From: Lachnospiraceae bacterium
Lineage (GTDB): Bacteria; Bacillota; Clostridia; Lachnospirales; Lachnospiraceae
Length of the DNA: 56,068 bases
Direction: 5' to 3'
NCBI GenBank assembly: GCA_017441265.1
Contig: JAFRYE010000015.1
Coordinates: forward strand, 1 to 56,068
Part shown: piece after piece, positions 1 to 8,230 of the stretch
Layout of the letters: every line of letters begins with the position of its first letter
Position numbering within the stretch: the first letter of the stretch is position 1
Position numbers and translations under genes: made by a program
The notes under the pieces: generated by a model
What the model was told of the DNA's origin: nothing
Databases searched by the model: none
Seen by the model: only the letters and a program-made list of their open reading frames with translations

Positions 1-1000
1 CGGGATAACGTATTTCCCGTAAGCTTATACGAAGAGTCGACAAGACACTTCGTCATGGGGTTCATGGTACCGGTTACTCCGGTAGCATTGTTATTAAAGA
101 CGATCGTATATGCATCCTGTTCCCAATGAGCATACAACGTAAGTGTGCTGCTGTATGGAGCAGTGGAACTGCTCGTGCACTGGGTACCGCCGCTCTGCTT
201 ATCGAACCAGCCGACAAAGTGTTTGTGCGTCGGTGCTCCCGGTGCGCTGTACAGCTTCGATCCGATTGTTGCGCCCTGAGGAACACTTTGCGCCGGCATA
301 TTGGCCTGACCATTACCACCGTTAACATCAAACTTGATGTTGCAATACAATACTTTCCACTGCGCGTACAGAGTTACTGTTGCACCGTTGGTGGTCGTAA
401 GATTGCTGACGGTTGCTCCGTCGGCATACGTCTTTCCGCTGCCGTCCGACTTCGTGTTCCAACCATTGAAAGTATAGCCCTTACGGGATAACGTATTTCC
501 CGAAAGCTTATACGAAGAGTCAACAAGGCACTTCGTCATAGGGCTCATGGTACCGGTTACTCCGGTAGCATTATTATTGAAAGCAATCGTATATGCATCC
601 TGTTCCCAATGAGCATATAACGTAAGAGTACTGCTGTACGGAGCTGTGGAACTGCTCGTGTACTGGGTGCCGCCGCTCTTTGCGGTAAACCAACCGACAA
701 AGTGCTTATGCTGCGGTGCGCCAGGTGCACTGTACAGTTTTGAACCGATTACTTTTCCTTGCTGAACGCTTTGTGCAGACAGATTTGCCTGACCATTTCC
801 GCCGTTCACATCAAATGTAATCTTACAATATGCAGGATTCCACTGTGCATACAGGGTCACTGTTGCACCATTCACCGTAGTTAACGTAATGATTTTGGCG
901 CCATTCGCATACGAAGTACCGCTGCCGTCGGATTTCGTGTTCCATCCGGCAAACGTATATCCAATCAGCGCATAGCTGTTTGCTGTAAGATTGTAAGCTG
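1..1000 (-). repeat. Long tandem DNA repeat (about 483 bp period) inside the B-repeat gene
   Basis: The stretch starting at 1 recurs at 484 almost base for base (for example cgggataacgtatttcccg at both), and a more diverged third copy is visible around 960-1090. Each period encodes two B-repeat units. The high nucleotide identity between the first two copies suggests recent amplification or gene conversion. The array continues beyond the window edge. Confidence 0.8.
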
Positions 1001-2636
1001 ATCCAGCCTGGCAGGTCATAGAGCTCATCGAGCCGGTCACACCACTGGCATTTGGACTAAATGCGATTGTATACTTATTGGTATCCCAATGAGCATAGAG
1101 AGTCAGTGAATTACTGTAAGGAACGGTAGAATCACTTGTATACTGGGTACCGCCGCTCTTCGAGTTAAACCAACCGACGAAATGCATGTTTGCATTCGGT
1201 GCCCCCGGAGCGCTGTACAAATTTGATCCGAACTTTGAACCCTGCGGAAGGGTCTTGTTCCCCATGTATGCCTGTCCGTTTCCGCCATTCACATCAAACG
1301 AGACAACACAATTCAATTGCTTCCACTGAGCATACAGTGTCACGCTTCCGCCATTGGCAGATGAAAGATTTGATACATTCGCAGCATTGGCGTACTGTAC
1401 GCTGCCGCCGGAGCTGGTAGACCAGCCGGTGAAGCTGTATCCGGTTCTGCTGAAACCATTACTCGGAAGAGCATAGGTCGTTCCATACGTATAGGTCTTA
1501 CTACCCATGGATCCACTACCGCCATTAGCATTAAAGTTAACCGTATACGTATTGAAATCATAATGTGCATATAACGTAATGGAAGACTGATAAGGCACAG
1601 TCGAAGAACTATAAACCCTGCTACCACCGGAAACTGCCGTATACCATCCGACAAAATGCTTTCCTGTCGGCGGAGCCGGATCACGGTCCAGATTACTTCC
1701 GTAGGAATCTCCCTGTCCTCTGCTGAAATCTCCGAAATACTGGCTGGTTCCATTGCCGCCGTTGAGATTCAGATGAACCGTACAATACAATCTGGTCCAC
1801 TGAGCATATAATGTCACACTTCCGCCATTGGTAGACGTAAGATTCGATACATTTGCGCAATTTCCATACTGTACGCTGCCTCCGGAGCTTGTAGACCAGC
1901 CGGCGAAACTATATCCGGATCTACTGAAACCAATACTCGGAAGCGAATATGTTGATCCGTACGTACAGGATTTGCTCCCCATGGACCCACTGCCGCCATT
2001 GGCACTAAAATAGATTGTATAGGTATTATAGTCATAATGCGCATACAACGTAATGGATGACTGCGAAGGCACAGTAGACGAACTGTATACTCTGCTTCCT
2101 CCTGAAGAAGATGTATACCATCCAACAAAGTGCTTCCCGCTCGGCGGCGTAGGATCGCGATCCAAATTACCGCCGTACGTACTTCCCTGATTACGTGTGA
2201 AGCTACCAAAGTACTGATCGGAACCATAGCCGCCATTAAGGTTCAGAGAAACTTTACACGTCGGCGGAGGCAGGGCCTCCCAGTGCGCATAAATCGAATG
2301 ATTCATTTGCGCGTTGACTTTGGAGCTGGACGTAACCACACTTCCGCCGTTCTTGCTGGTATACCAGCCCAGGAATTTATATCCAGACCTAGTCGGTGTC
2401 GGCAAAGATCCGTAAGTTCCGCCAACAGTAACCTGTTTTCTGGTCGGATTTACCGATCCGCCTCCGTTTAGATCAAAAGTAACATAACAGGTATTTGCTG
2501 CTGCCGCAGCGGTGGATACCGTTTCACCTCCCATACTGATTTGCGCTTTACTGCCTTGCAGCATCAAAAAACCGACAAGCAATGCAACAAGCACTAATCC
2601 GAGCGATTTCAGTGTCCCCTTGAGTTGCCTCTTCAT
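1..2636 (-). CDS. InlB-type B-repeat surface protein, 3' end cut by the window edge
   Basis: The frame opens at the ATG at 2636 and stays open for about 878 codons to the window edge without a stop. The protein begins with a short basic stretch and a hydrophobic segment (about residues 10-30, MKRQLKG then a Leu/Val-rich run), a signal peptide or anchor. It then consists of many Listeria/Bacteroides-type repeats of about 70-80 residues, each with GYxFxGW and TLYAxW motifs (InlB B-repeat / Flg_new family). Such repeats form small extracellular beta domains of uncertain ligand. The left part contains near-identical DNA repeats of about 483 bp (161 residues, two units per period): position 1 matches 484. 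The start has a good site (GGAG in the leader). A paralogue with the same N-terminus and leader lies at 16508-18259. The true C-terminus and any wall anchor are outside the window. Confidence 0.85.
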   Translation of the reverse strand, partial: MKRQLKGTLKSLGLVLVALLVGFLMLQGSKAQISMGGETVSTAAAAANTCYVTFDLNGGGSVNPTRKQVTVGGTYGSLPTPTRSGYKFLGWYTSKNGGSVVTSSSKVNAQMNHSIYAHWEALPPPTCKVSLNLNGGYGSDQYFGSFTRNQGSTYGGNLDRDPTPPSGKHFVGWYTSSSGGSRVYSSSTVPSQSSITLYAHYDYNTYTIYFSANGGSGSMGSKSCTYGSTYSLPSIGFSRSGYSFAGWSTSSGGSVQYGNCANVSNLTSTNGGSVTLYAQWTRLYCTVHLNLNGGNGTSQYFGDFSRGQGDSYGSNLDRDPAPPTGKHFVGWYTAVSGGSRVYSSSTVPYQSSITLYAHYDFNTYTVNFNANGGSGSMGSKTYTYGTTYALPSNGFSRTGYSFTGWSTSSGGSVQYANAANVSNLSSANGGSVTLYAQWKQLNCVVSFDVNGGNGQAYMGNKTLPQGSKFGSNLYSAPGAPNANMHFVGWFNSKSGGTQYTSDSTVPYSNSLTLYAHWDTNKYTIAFSPNASGVTGSMSSMTCQAGSAYNLTANSYALIGYTFAGWNTKSDGSGTSYANGAKIITLTTVNGATVTLYAQWNPAYCKITFDVNGGNGQANLSAQSVQQGKVIGSKLYSAPGAPQHKHFVGWFTAKSGGTQYTSSSTAPYSSTLTLYAHWEQDAYTIAFNNNATGVTGTMSPMTKCLVDSSYKLSGNTLSRKGYTFNGWNTKSDGSGKTYADGATVSNLTTTNGATVTLYAQWKVLYCNIKFDVNGGNGQANMPAQSVPQGATIGSKLYSAPGAPTHKHFVGWFDKQSGGTQCTSSSTAPYSSTLTLYAHWEQDAYTIVFNNNATGVTGTMNPMTKCLVDSSYKLTGNTLS

Positions 2637-2643
2637 ACTCTGA

Positions 2644-2748
2644 CTCCTTTGTTATTAACACTTTCCTTCATGAGTTCTTGCTTACACTCCATATCATGCT
2701 TCAAAAAAACAAAAACATGATATTATTGCGTATAGTTAATAGTACCAC
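2644..2748 (-). promoter_or_regulatory. Conserved leader shared with the second B-repeat gene
   Basis: A 24-nt block directly upstream of the start (2644-2667, containing the AAAGGAG ribosome binding site on the minus strand) is identical to 18267-18290 upstream of the paralogue. A second block of 18-19 nt about 92-94 bases upstream of the start (2730-2748; GTATAGTTAATAGTACCA on the plus strand) matches 18351-18368 with two differences. The outer block holds TATAC/TACTAT sequences compatible with a -10 element. The blocks are seen directly; a common promoter or regulator site is an inference. Confidence 0.6.
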
Positions 2749-2771
2749 ATTTTTGTTTGTATAATCTGATA

Positions 2772-2990
2772 CTATGGTCTGATTTTTTGATGTTTTATTT
2801 TTGCTCGAATTGCAACTGAACCAAAAAACGATTCAGTGTATGACGTATGACACGTCACAAGAAGGCAAAAGTTAGCGGCAAACCCTGATTCATCGGGATT
2901 TGCCGCTGTTTTGACTTCCAAATCTAATTCAATTACTAAAGCATGCTCATTTCTGTGCCGAAAAGCGTTAGCGACCGGGTCGGATAACAA
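2772..2990. other. AT-rich intergenic element with several inverted repeats, no clear gene
   Basis: The 368-base gap between the B-repeat gene and the cysteine desulfurase holds this AT-rich stretch, unlike its neighbours in composition. It has GACGT/ACGTC (2842-2856), CTGAA/TTCAG (2816-2836) and a 9-bp stem AGCGGCAAA/TTTGCCGCT (2874-2907). A 72-codon frame runs across it on the minus strand, but it begins with TTG without a ribosome binding site and its product was not recognised, so it is not called as a gene. It may be a remnant or end of a mobile element. Confidence 0.35.
2874..2907 (-). terminator. Possible terminator downstream of the cysteine desulfurase
   Basis: A 9-bp perfect stem with a 16-nt loop (which can itself pair CCC/GGG) lies about 100 bases after the desulfurase stop codon. 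On the minus strand it is followed by AACTTTTG, a weak T-tract; on the plus strand by GTTTTGACTT. Confidence 0.4.
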
Positions 2991-3004
2991 GCGATTCCAT
3001 GCGT

Positions 3005-4195
3005 TTACCTCCCTGCCCGTAATTTCCCTACGATCTCCCGCAGTGCGGCGATGACCGCCTCGATCTCTGCGCGCGTCGTCTCCGGAGAGAGCGTCATGCG
3101 GACAGTGCCATTTTCGTACTCAACAGGAATGTGAAGCGCCTCGATGACATGGGATACCGTGCCGGAAGCCGAGGTGCATGCGGAGCCGCCGGAGCAGGCG
3201 ATGCCCGCCATATCGAGAAGAACGAGGACGGAGGCGGCCTCTACTCCGGAAAATGAAATGCTCACATTTCCGGGGAGCCGGCTTGTGCGGCTTCCGTTGA
3301 GGCGGGAATCGGGAATCTCATCAAGGATCCGGTCGATCATGGATGTCGAGAGGGCACGCATCCTTGCTCTGCTCTCCCGGAGTTCACGGCAGGAGGAAAT
3401 GAGCGCTGCGGCTGTTCCGACGATGCCGGGGACATTTTCCGTGCCCGCGCGCAAACGCATCTCCTGGGGACCGCCGTGCATCTGAGGAGCGATTTTGGTA
3501 CCCTCGCGGACGAACAGAAAGCCGGAGCCTTTCGGACCGCCGAATTTGTGTGAGGATGCCGCGAGCATCGTGATGCCGGCGAAGTCCTGGGATGTAACGC
3601 CCTGGGGTAATTTGCCGGCCCCCTCGGCGCTGCCTAAGGCGAACGGAATATGGCCGACCGCCTGCACAGCATCCGTGAACAGGGCGATGCCGCGCTCCTT
3701 TGCGAGCGCCGCGATCTCCGCGATCGGCTGAACGGTTCCGATCTCATTGTTCGCATACTGAACCGCGATCAGGATCGTATCGGGGCGGATTGCCGCAGCC
3801 ACCTGTTGCGGCGTGATCAGGCCCTCGCCGTCAACCGGCAGCACCGTCACCTCGGCGCTGCGGCCGCGAAGCCAGGCAAGGCTCTCGATGACGGCGTGAT
3901 GCTCGATGTTGGTTGTGATGATATGCCTGCCGCGCTCGCAGTTAGCTTCATAGAACCCTTTGATCGCAAGGTTGTCGCTCTCGGTGCCTCCGGACGTGAA
4001 CACGATCTCGTTCGGTTTGCACCACAGACACGTGGCGATATCTTCTCTCGCCTTCTGGATCGCTTTCTTGGCGGAAAGCCCGGGTGTGTGAACCGAGGAC
4101 GGGTTCCCGAATTGTTCCGCCATGTAGGGCATGGCTGCGGAAAGAGCTTCCGCCCGCGCCCGCATGGACGCCGCATTGTCAAGATAAATCGCCAT
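3005..4195 (-). CDS. Cysteine desulfurase, NifS/IscS family
   Basis: This 396-residue PLP enzyme takes sulfur from cysteine to form an enzyme persulfide that feeds Fe-S cluster or thio-cofactor synthesis. The fold-type I features are complete: HHAVIESL near residue 100, the cofactor aspartate in FTDAVQAVG (about 174), the Schiff-base lysine in SSHKFGGPKG (K217), RAGTENV near 250, and the loop GGSACTSAS with catalytic Cys340. The length and short active-site loop fit the NifS/IscS group and not SufS. A GAGG site precedes the ATG. No scaffold gene (IscU/NifU) or thiI lies next to it in the window, so the acceptor is unknown. It follows the XRE/membrane gene by 11 bases and may be co-transcribed with it. 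Confidence 0.93.
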   Translation of the reverse strand: MAIYLDNAASMRARAEALSAAMPYMAEQFGNPSSVHTPGLSAKKAIQKAREDIATCLWCKPNEIVFTSGGTESDNLAIKGFYEANCERGRHIITTNIEHHAVIESLAWLRGRSAEVTVLPVDGEGLITPQQVAAAIRPDTILIAVQYANNEIGTVQPIAEIAALAKERGIALFTDAVQAVGHIPFALGSAEGAGKLPQGVTSQDFAGITMLAASSHKFGGPKGSGFLFVREGTKIAPQMHGGPQEMRLRAGTENVPGIVGTAAALISSCRELRESRARMRALSTSMIDRILDEIPDSRLNGSRTSRLPGNVSISFSGVEAASVLVLLDMAGIACSGGSACTSASGTVSHVIEALHIPVEYENGTVRMTLSPETTRAEIEAVIAALREIVGKLRAGR

Positions 4196-4206
4196 TCTTA
4201 ACCTCG

Positions 4207-4911
4207 TTACGTATCATTTTCTCCGGTATCAAAGAGCCAGTCCATGGAGGAGATGATCAGCGGTATTCCGATGATCAAAGCCGACATCACGACGGCTCCC
4301 CACCCCAGTTCAAGCAGAAACATCAGCATAAGCGGAAGCAGCCCGATAAGCAGGATCAAGCTCCACCGGAACCTCCGAAGCAACTGCTTCTTCGCCTTTT
4401 CCGTCAGTTTCTCATACTCCTCCGGTCCGGACAGTTTATTTCGGCAGTTCATATAGTATACGATCAGGAAAATGAGTGCCGCCAGCCATACGCAAAAGCC
4501 GATCCCTTCCGACACCGCATACAAGGTCTCCGAAGTTCCCATCCCGTAGAAGAACGTGCGAACGACGCCGGCGCCGATCACGGAGCCGATGCAGATCAAC
4601 ACGGCCGCAGTAAAACGGAACAGCACGACTTCGATCGATTTCCGGACCTGCAATTCGGTTCGTCTGCCGCTCGATGTCGGGAGCTCGCCTTCCTCCGTGA
4701 TCGCCTTTTCCCCGCGAAGCAGTTCGTCCACCGTCACATCGAACGTATCGGCAATCACAGGAAGCAGGGATAGATCGGGAAATGTCTCATCGCGGTCCCA
4801 TCGGCTCACCGCCTTGTCCGAAACGCAAAGCCGGTCCGCAAGATTCTTTTGCGTCAGGCCGTTGGCTTTGCGAAGCGCAGTCAAAAAGGATCCGAAAGTT
4901 CTCTTTTCCAT
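4207..4911 (-). CDS. XRE-family regulator fused to a membrane domain (paralogue 1)
   Basis: The 234-residue protein has an N-terminal Cro/C1-type helix-turn-helix (about residues 7-62; GLTQKNLADRL ... SDKAVSRWDRD) and a C-terminal half with about four transmembrane segments. DNA binding is therefore expected at the inner face of the membrane. The start is fixed by GGGGAGG nine bases upstream. The next gene upstream (5018-6325) is a paralogue with nearly the same first 65 residues and a longer membrane part. The upstream region carries a palindrome (4991-5005) and a half-site (4953-4960) matching those before the paralogue, which suggests auto- or cross-regulation. The signal sensed by the membrane half is not evident. 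Confidence 0.8.
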   Translation of the reverse strand: MEKRTFGSFLTALRKANGLTQKNLADRLCVSDKAVSRWDRDETFPDLSLLPVIADTFDVTVDELLRGEKAITEEGELPTSSGRRTELQVRKSIEVVLFRFTAAVLICIGSVIGAGVVRTFFYGMGTSETLYAVSEGIGFCVWLAALIFLIVYYMNCRNKLSGPEEYEKLTEKAKKQLLRRFRWSLILLIGLLPLMLMFLLELGWGAVVMSALIIGIPLIISSMDWLFDTGENDT

Positions 4912-4952
4912 ACCAAAAACCTCCCCGTGTATTTTGACTGCATTCTACTGTC

Positions 4953-5005
4953 GCGAGAGAAAAAAGTCTATCTCAGCATTCGAAAACCTCTCTCATTTCA
5001 TGAGA
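4953..5005 (-). promoter_or_regulatory. Putative operator upstream of XRE paralogue 1
   Basis: The 15-bp perfect palindrome TCTCAT-TTC-ATGAGA (4991-5005) sits 30 bases from a GCGAGAGA half-site (4953-4960). The same arrangement with identical spacing is found before the paralogue. The sequence between them includes AAGTCTAT, conserved in both leaders and possibly part of the promoter. Confidence 0.5.
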
Positions 5006-5017
5006 ACATCCCGGTTT

Positions 5018-6325
5018 TTAGGCATTTTCCGAACTCTGAGGCCGATCCGCAGAAGCCTCGCTGCGCGCCCGGGCACGCCTGCGTTCCGCAACCAGGATCG
5101 CGCAATACAAAGCAGCAATACCGATCAGCAGGAATATCCAGATCCAAAATCCGATCTCGGCGCCGTTCTCGGTAAATGTACGGATCGGCAGCGCAGACGG
5201 ATTTCCCGCCGCCAGGACCACTTCAACATCGGTGTTTTGCGGGACGATGAAATCGGTCGACGTATCTCCGAATACAAACTTGCAGAGATCCCCCCGAAAG
5301 AAGGAATATCTATAGGAATAGTCCGCCGTAACATTCGCCTCTCCGTCAAACCAGGTTTGGCGCGAAACAACATTAACATCGGAAAACGGACGATACACAA
5401 CGCCGGGTTCCATATTGAATTCCTCGCTGCCCTTTTCTTGCAAATATTCCGTAAAACTATTCATGTTGAAGAACCATTTTCCGATGCCGAAATACGCTCC
5501 GTCGGTCACATCTCCGAGATAAAACACGATTCCCCACAAAGCTGCGAAAGCGACCGCAAGAATGATCATTTTCCGAACAAACCGGCGAAACTCCTCCTCG
5601 GAAGAGATGACTATGGACCGGAATCTGTGCACCGGCCGGATCAGGCACAATGCCGCAAGCACCGCAACGATTGCCAGGTAAGCCAGAAATCCGACACCGA
5701 TATCATCCGTTCGCGCGCTGTCGCTTCCGCTCAGCAAAATGATCAAAGCGGGTACCACGCCGATCAACGCCCATTTCTGCATCGTCCTGATCCGCGCTAT
5801 GCTTCGATCGACGATCTCCCCGCTCCCTTCGAGCCCCGTGAGACGCCGACGCAATGCGACAAAATACAAAACTATGGCGAGCACAGCCCCAAACCAAAGT
5901 ACATATCCCAGGAACAGGGCAATTGCGACCAGAATTTCTCCGGTTTTCTGATCCGACACTCCCCCGGAAAGCACCATTCCCAGGCATCCTAAAAATACAC
6001 ACCCTGCGGCTACGGCGATCAGCACGGTATATCGGAAAATGCCGCTCTCCGCGATATTCTTTACTTCCCTCTCCGAACGCTCCGACAATTCCCTTCGCGC
6101 GCCGCTCTCCGCGGTGCTGCGCTCACCTCGCAGCAGTTCGTCCGAAGTGACGCCGAAGATGTCGGCGATGATCGGGATCAGCGTCAGATCCGGGCAGTTC
6201 TCATCCCGCTCCCAGCGACTCACCGCCTTATCGGATACATTGAGCCGATCCGCAAGCTCCTTCTGCGTCATGCCGTTTGCCTTGCGCAGCGCAGTCAAAA
6301 ATGAACCAAGTGTTTTTTTCTCCAT
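5018..6325 (-). CDS. XRE-family regulator fused to a large membrane domain (paralogue 2)
   Basis: The 435-residue protein starts with a helix-turn-helix almost identical to that of paralogue 1 (GMTQKELADRL ... SDKAVSRWERD, about residues 7-62). A linker and about six membrane segments follow, with an extracytoplasmic loop (about residues 290-385, rich in aromatic and polar residues) before the last hydrophobic segment, and a basic C-terminus. The start follows GGGGAGG. The larger external loop compared with paralogue 1 could be a sensing region, which is inference. It is probably a tandem duplication followed by divergence; no enzyme or transporter it might control lies in the same operon except possibly the cysteine desulfurase downstream. 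Confidence 0.8.
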   Translation of the reverse strand: MEKKTLGSFLTALRKANGMTQKELADRLNVSDKAVSRWERDENCPDLTLIPIIADIFGVTSDELLRGERSTAESGARRELSERSEREVKNIAESGIFRYTVLIAVAAGCVFLGCLGMVLSGGVSDQKTGEILVAIALFLGYVLWFGAVLAIVLYFVALRRRLTGLEGSGEIVDRSIARIRTMQKWALIGVVPALIILLSGSDSARTDDIGVGFLAYLAIVAVLAALCLIRPVHRFRSIVISSEEEFRRFVRKMIILAVAFAALWGIVFYLGDVTDGAYFGIGKWFFNMNSFTEYLQEKGSEEFNMEPGVVYRPFSDVNVVSRQTWFDGEANVTADYSYRYSFFRGDLCKFVFGDTSTDFIVPQNTDVEVVLAAGNPSALPIRTFTENGAEIGFWIWIFLLIGIAALYCAILVAERRRARARSEASADRPQSSENA

Positions 6326-6365
6326 GAATCAACCTCCCCGTCGGTTTTGACTGCATTCTAAGTTT

Positions 6366-6418
6366 GCGAGAGAGAAAAGTCTATCCAGCCGTCCGACAAT
6401 TACTCTCGCAGCGCGAGA
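6366..6418 (-). promoter_or_regulatory. Putative operator upstream of XRE paralogue 2
   Basis: The perfect 15-bp palindrome TCTCGC-AGC-GCGAGA (6404-6418) and a GCGAGAGA half-site (6366-6373) lie 30 bases apart, as in paralogue 1. Half-site and palindrome share the GCGAGA core, consistent with one dimeric regulator binding both. Confidence 0.5.
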
Positions 6419-6530
6419 ATCGGCACGGTTTCAGTGGATCATACGGTCATTTTACTACATTTTCCGGAGCGCGTAAAGGAAATTGCGCTTCCGGAGCGCC
6501 CGGAAAACGTCTGAAAAACATGTCTCACAT

Positions 6531-6572
6531 AAAAAAACGTGTACCGTCGGGTTTCCCCTTCGGTACACGTTT
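6531..6572 (-). terminator. Rho-independent terminator after the solute-binding membrane protein
   Basis: A 12-bp perfect stem (6535-6546 with 6561-6572) and 14-base loop, followed on the minus strand by a run of seven T. It ends the transcript of the sigma/solute-binding pair. The rest of the 312-base gap 6326-6637 holds the XRE operator region and two GGAAAATG motifs (6458 and 6620). Confidence 0.85.
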
Positions 6573-6637
6573 ACTTCTACAGGAAAGACGAATCCTTGCG
6601 TTTGATCATCGTATTTCCCGGAAAATGCGGTATTCAA

Positions 6638-8185
6638 CTACTCTTCATGGAACGCTGCCATGGTTCCGACAAATGTCGCTCCGTCGATTGCTCTGCGATA
6701 CGCATCCTGAACCAGTCGGGTGTAGGTTACCACCTGCTCCATGTCATACGGGCACGAAAAATCGCTTACTCCGAGGCAATACGGGGAAAATGCATTTGCC
6801 TGCTGCGTCAATGCCGCAACGGAGCGGAACAGACTGCCGACTTCATTGTCATTGTAGTCAATCTCCCATGCGGGAAGGCTTACGCCTGCCAGATAACCGT
6901 ACTCGGAAAGCAGCTGACCGAGCTCCACGGCGTACAGCGCCGCAGTATCCTTTTTCGAGGATGCGTTCGGAACAAAGAGCGCATCCACCGTTCCGCCGAC
7001 AAACTGACCTGCACCGGCATTTTCACTGTCAAGCACCGGGAATTCATAAACCCTGATGTCGGCATTGCTGTTCTGAAGTTCAATGCAATCCCAGTCGCCG
7101 CTTACAAAGAACGCATACTCTCCGTTCTTCAGTCCGTTTTTGACCGTAAGGTTATCATAGGGAAGGTTCACAGAGTTCATCGAAAAATAACCTCTGCCGA
7201 TGAACTCTTCAAACAGATCCACCGCCCCTGCGATCTTATTGTTGCTCCAGACAGCCGTTCCGCCGGGGTAGGCATCCGCTGCAGCCGCAAGGCCGCCTGC
7301 TTTCACAAGGAACGTGCGAAGATACTCTTCAACGCACCAGGACGCTCCCATATCCGCCGTGCAACCGAACGGTGTGATTCCCTGCGCAAGAAGCGCGTCA
7401 CAGCATGCAACCAGATCCGCATACGTGGTCGGGACCTCATTATAACCGGCCGAGCGAAGCGCGTCCATGTTCACATACATCACGATCGCCGTCGTGGAAA
7501 CCGGCACACCGTACTTTCTTCCGTTCTTGCTGACGCTCTCGATCACGGCATTCGAAATCAGACCTTCATACGGCTGGTAAGCTCCGTCAAGGCAGTACAC
7601 CTTTCCGTCATCGATGAAACCGCGTAGAAAATCATATCCCCAGGAATCGATAATGTCCGGTGTTTCACCGCTGCTCATAGCCGATGCGATCTTATCCCGG
7701 TAAGCGAGGTTGTCCTCGGGATCATACACCACCTGAAGCGTGATATTCGGATATCTGCTCTGCATTTGTGCGATCGCCTGCTGGAACGCCGCATAATTCT
7801 CATGATTCTCGTTTACGGATGTCCACATGGTAAATACCGTTCCCGAAGGAAGCGCCGCGAGACCGGTTACGGTTGCGGTCGGTTCCGGCGTAACGCCCTC
7901 GGATGCCGGAGTCGATCCGCCTTTTCCTTTGCCTGACTGATTCTTCGAACCGAAGTGAACGGCTGCAACAATTCCGCCGATCATTGCAATACATACCAAT
8001 GCCGCTACGACACGCATTGCCCACACAAGCGCCTTCGAGGATTTGTTCCGTCCTTCATTTTTCGCCGCTTTCCCCCTGCGCGACGAACTCTTTGTTATTC
8101 GAAACATACTTTTCTCCTTTTTCTGTTGTTCATACTGTTCCTTTGCCTGCATTACTCTGCGGAACACTTCGTCATGATCTCTCAT
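6638..8185 (-). CDS. Membrane-anchored solute-binding-domain protein, candidate anti-sigma factor
   Basis: This 515-residue protein has a short basic cytoplasmic N-terminus (residues 1-50, opening DEVFRRVMQAKEQYEQ), one transmembrane helix (about 52-76), a Gly/Pro/Thr linker, and a large outer domain (about 115-515) of the extracellular solute-binding protein family 1 type found in sugar ABC transporters (FTMWTSVNENHENY; DKIASAMSSGETPDIID). It is not a lipoprotein: no signal peptidase II Cys motif is present. No ABC permease or ATPase gene is nearby. It starts 45 bases after the ECF sigma gene with its own GGAGG site. This order and topology match anti-sigma factors, so a role in sensing a sugar and releasing the sigma factor is proposed; this is inference. 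An orphan binding protein is the alternative. Confidence 0.7.
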   Translation of the reverse strand: MRDHDEVFRRVMQAKEQYEQQKKEKSMFRITKSSSRRGKAAKNEGRNKSSKALVWAMRVVAALVCIAMIGGIVAAVHFGSKNQSGKGKGGSTPASEGVTPEPTATVTGLAALPSGTVFTMWTSVNENHENYAAFQQAIAQMQSRYPNITLQVVYDPEDNLAYRDKIASAMSSGETPDIIDSWGYDFLRGFIDDGKVYCLDGAYQPYEGLISNAVIESVSKNGRKYGVPVSTTAIVMYVNMDALRSAGYNEVPTTYADLVACCDALLAQGITPFGCTADMGASWCVEEYLRTFLVKAGGLAAAADAYPGGTAVWSNNKIAGAVDLFEEFIGRGYFSMNSVNLPYDNLTVKNGLKNGEYAFFVSGDWDCIELQNSNADIRVYEFPVLDSENAGAGQFVGGTVDALFVPNASSKKDTAALYAVELGQLLSEYGYLAGVSLPAWEIDYNDNEVGSLFRSVAALTQQANAFSPYCLGVSDFSCPYDMEQVVTYTRLVQDAYRRAIDGATFVGTMAAFHEE

Positions 8186-8230
8186 TTCATTCCTCCGACT
8201 TTTCTAAGGTATCGGTCTTCCCGAGTCCTC

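Noticed and set aside
2772-2990. 72-codon minus-strand frame as a small gene
   Set aside because: TTG start without a ribosome binding site, internal hairpin and no recognised family; kept only as an unexplained element.
4556-5992. 478-codon plus-strand frame across the two XRE regulators
   Set aside because: Antisense shadow of two genes with clear helix-turn-helix and membrane domains; no ribosome binding site or motif.
6638-8185. Ordinary sugar ABC transporter lipoprotein
   Set aside because: No lipobox, a cytoplasmic N-terminus of 50 residues before the helix, no permease or ATPase genes nearby, and direct linkage to an ECF sigma gene.
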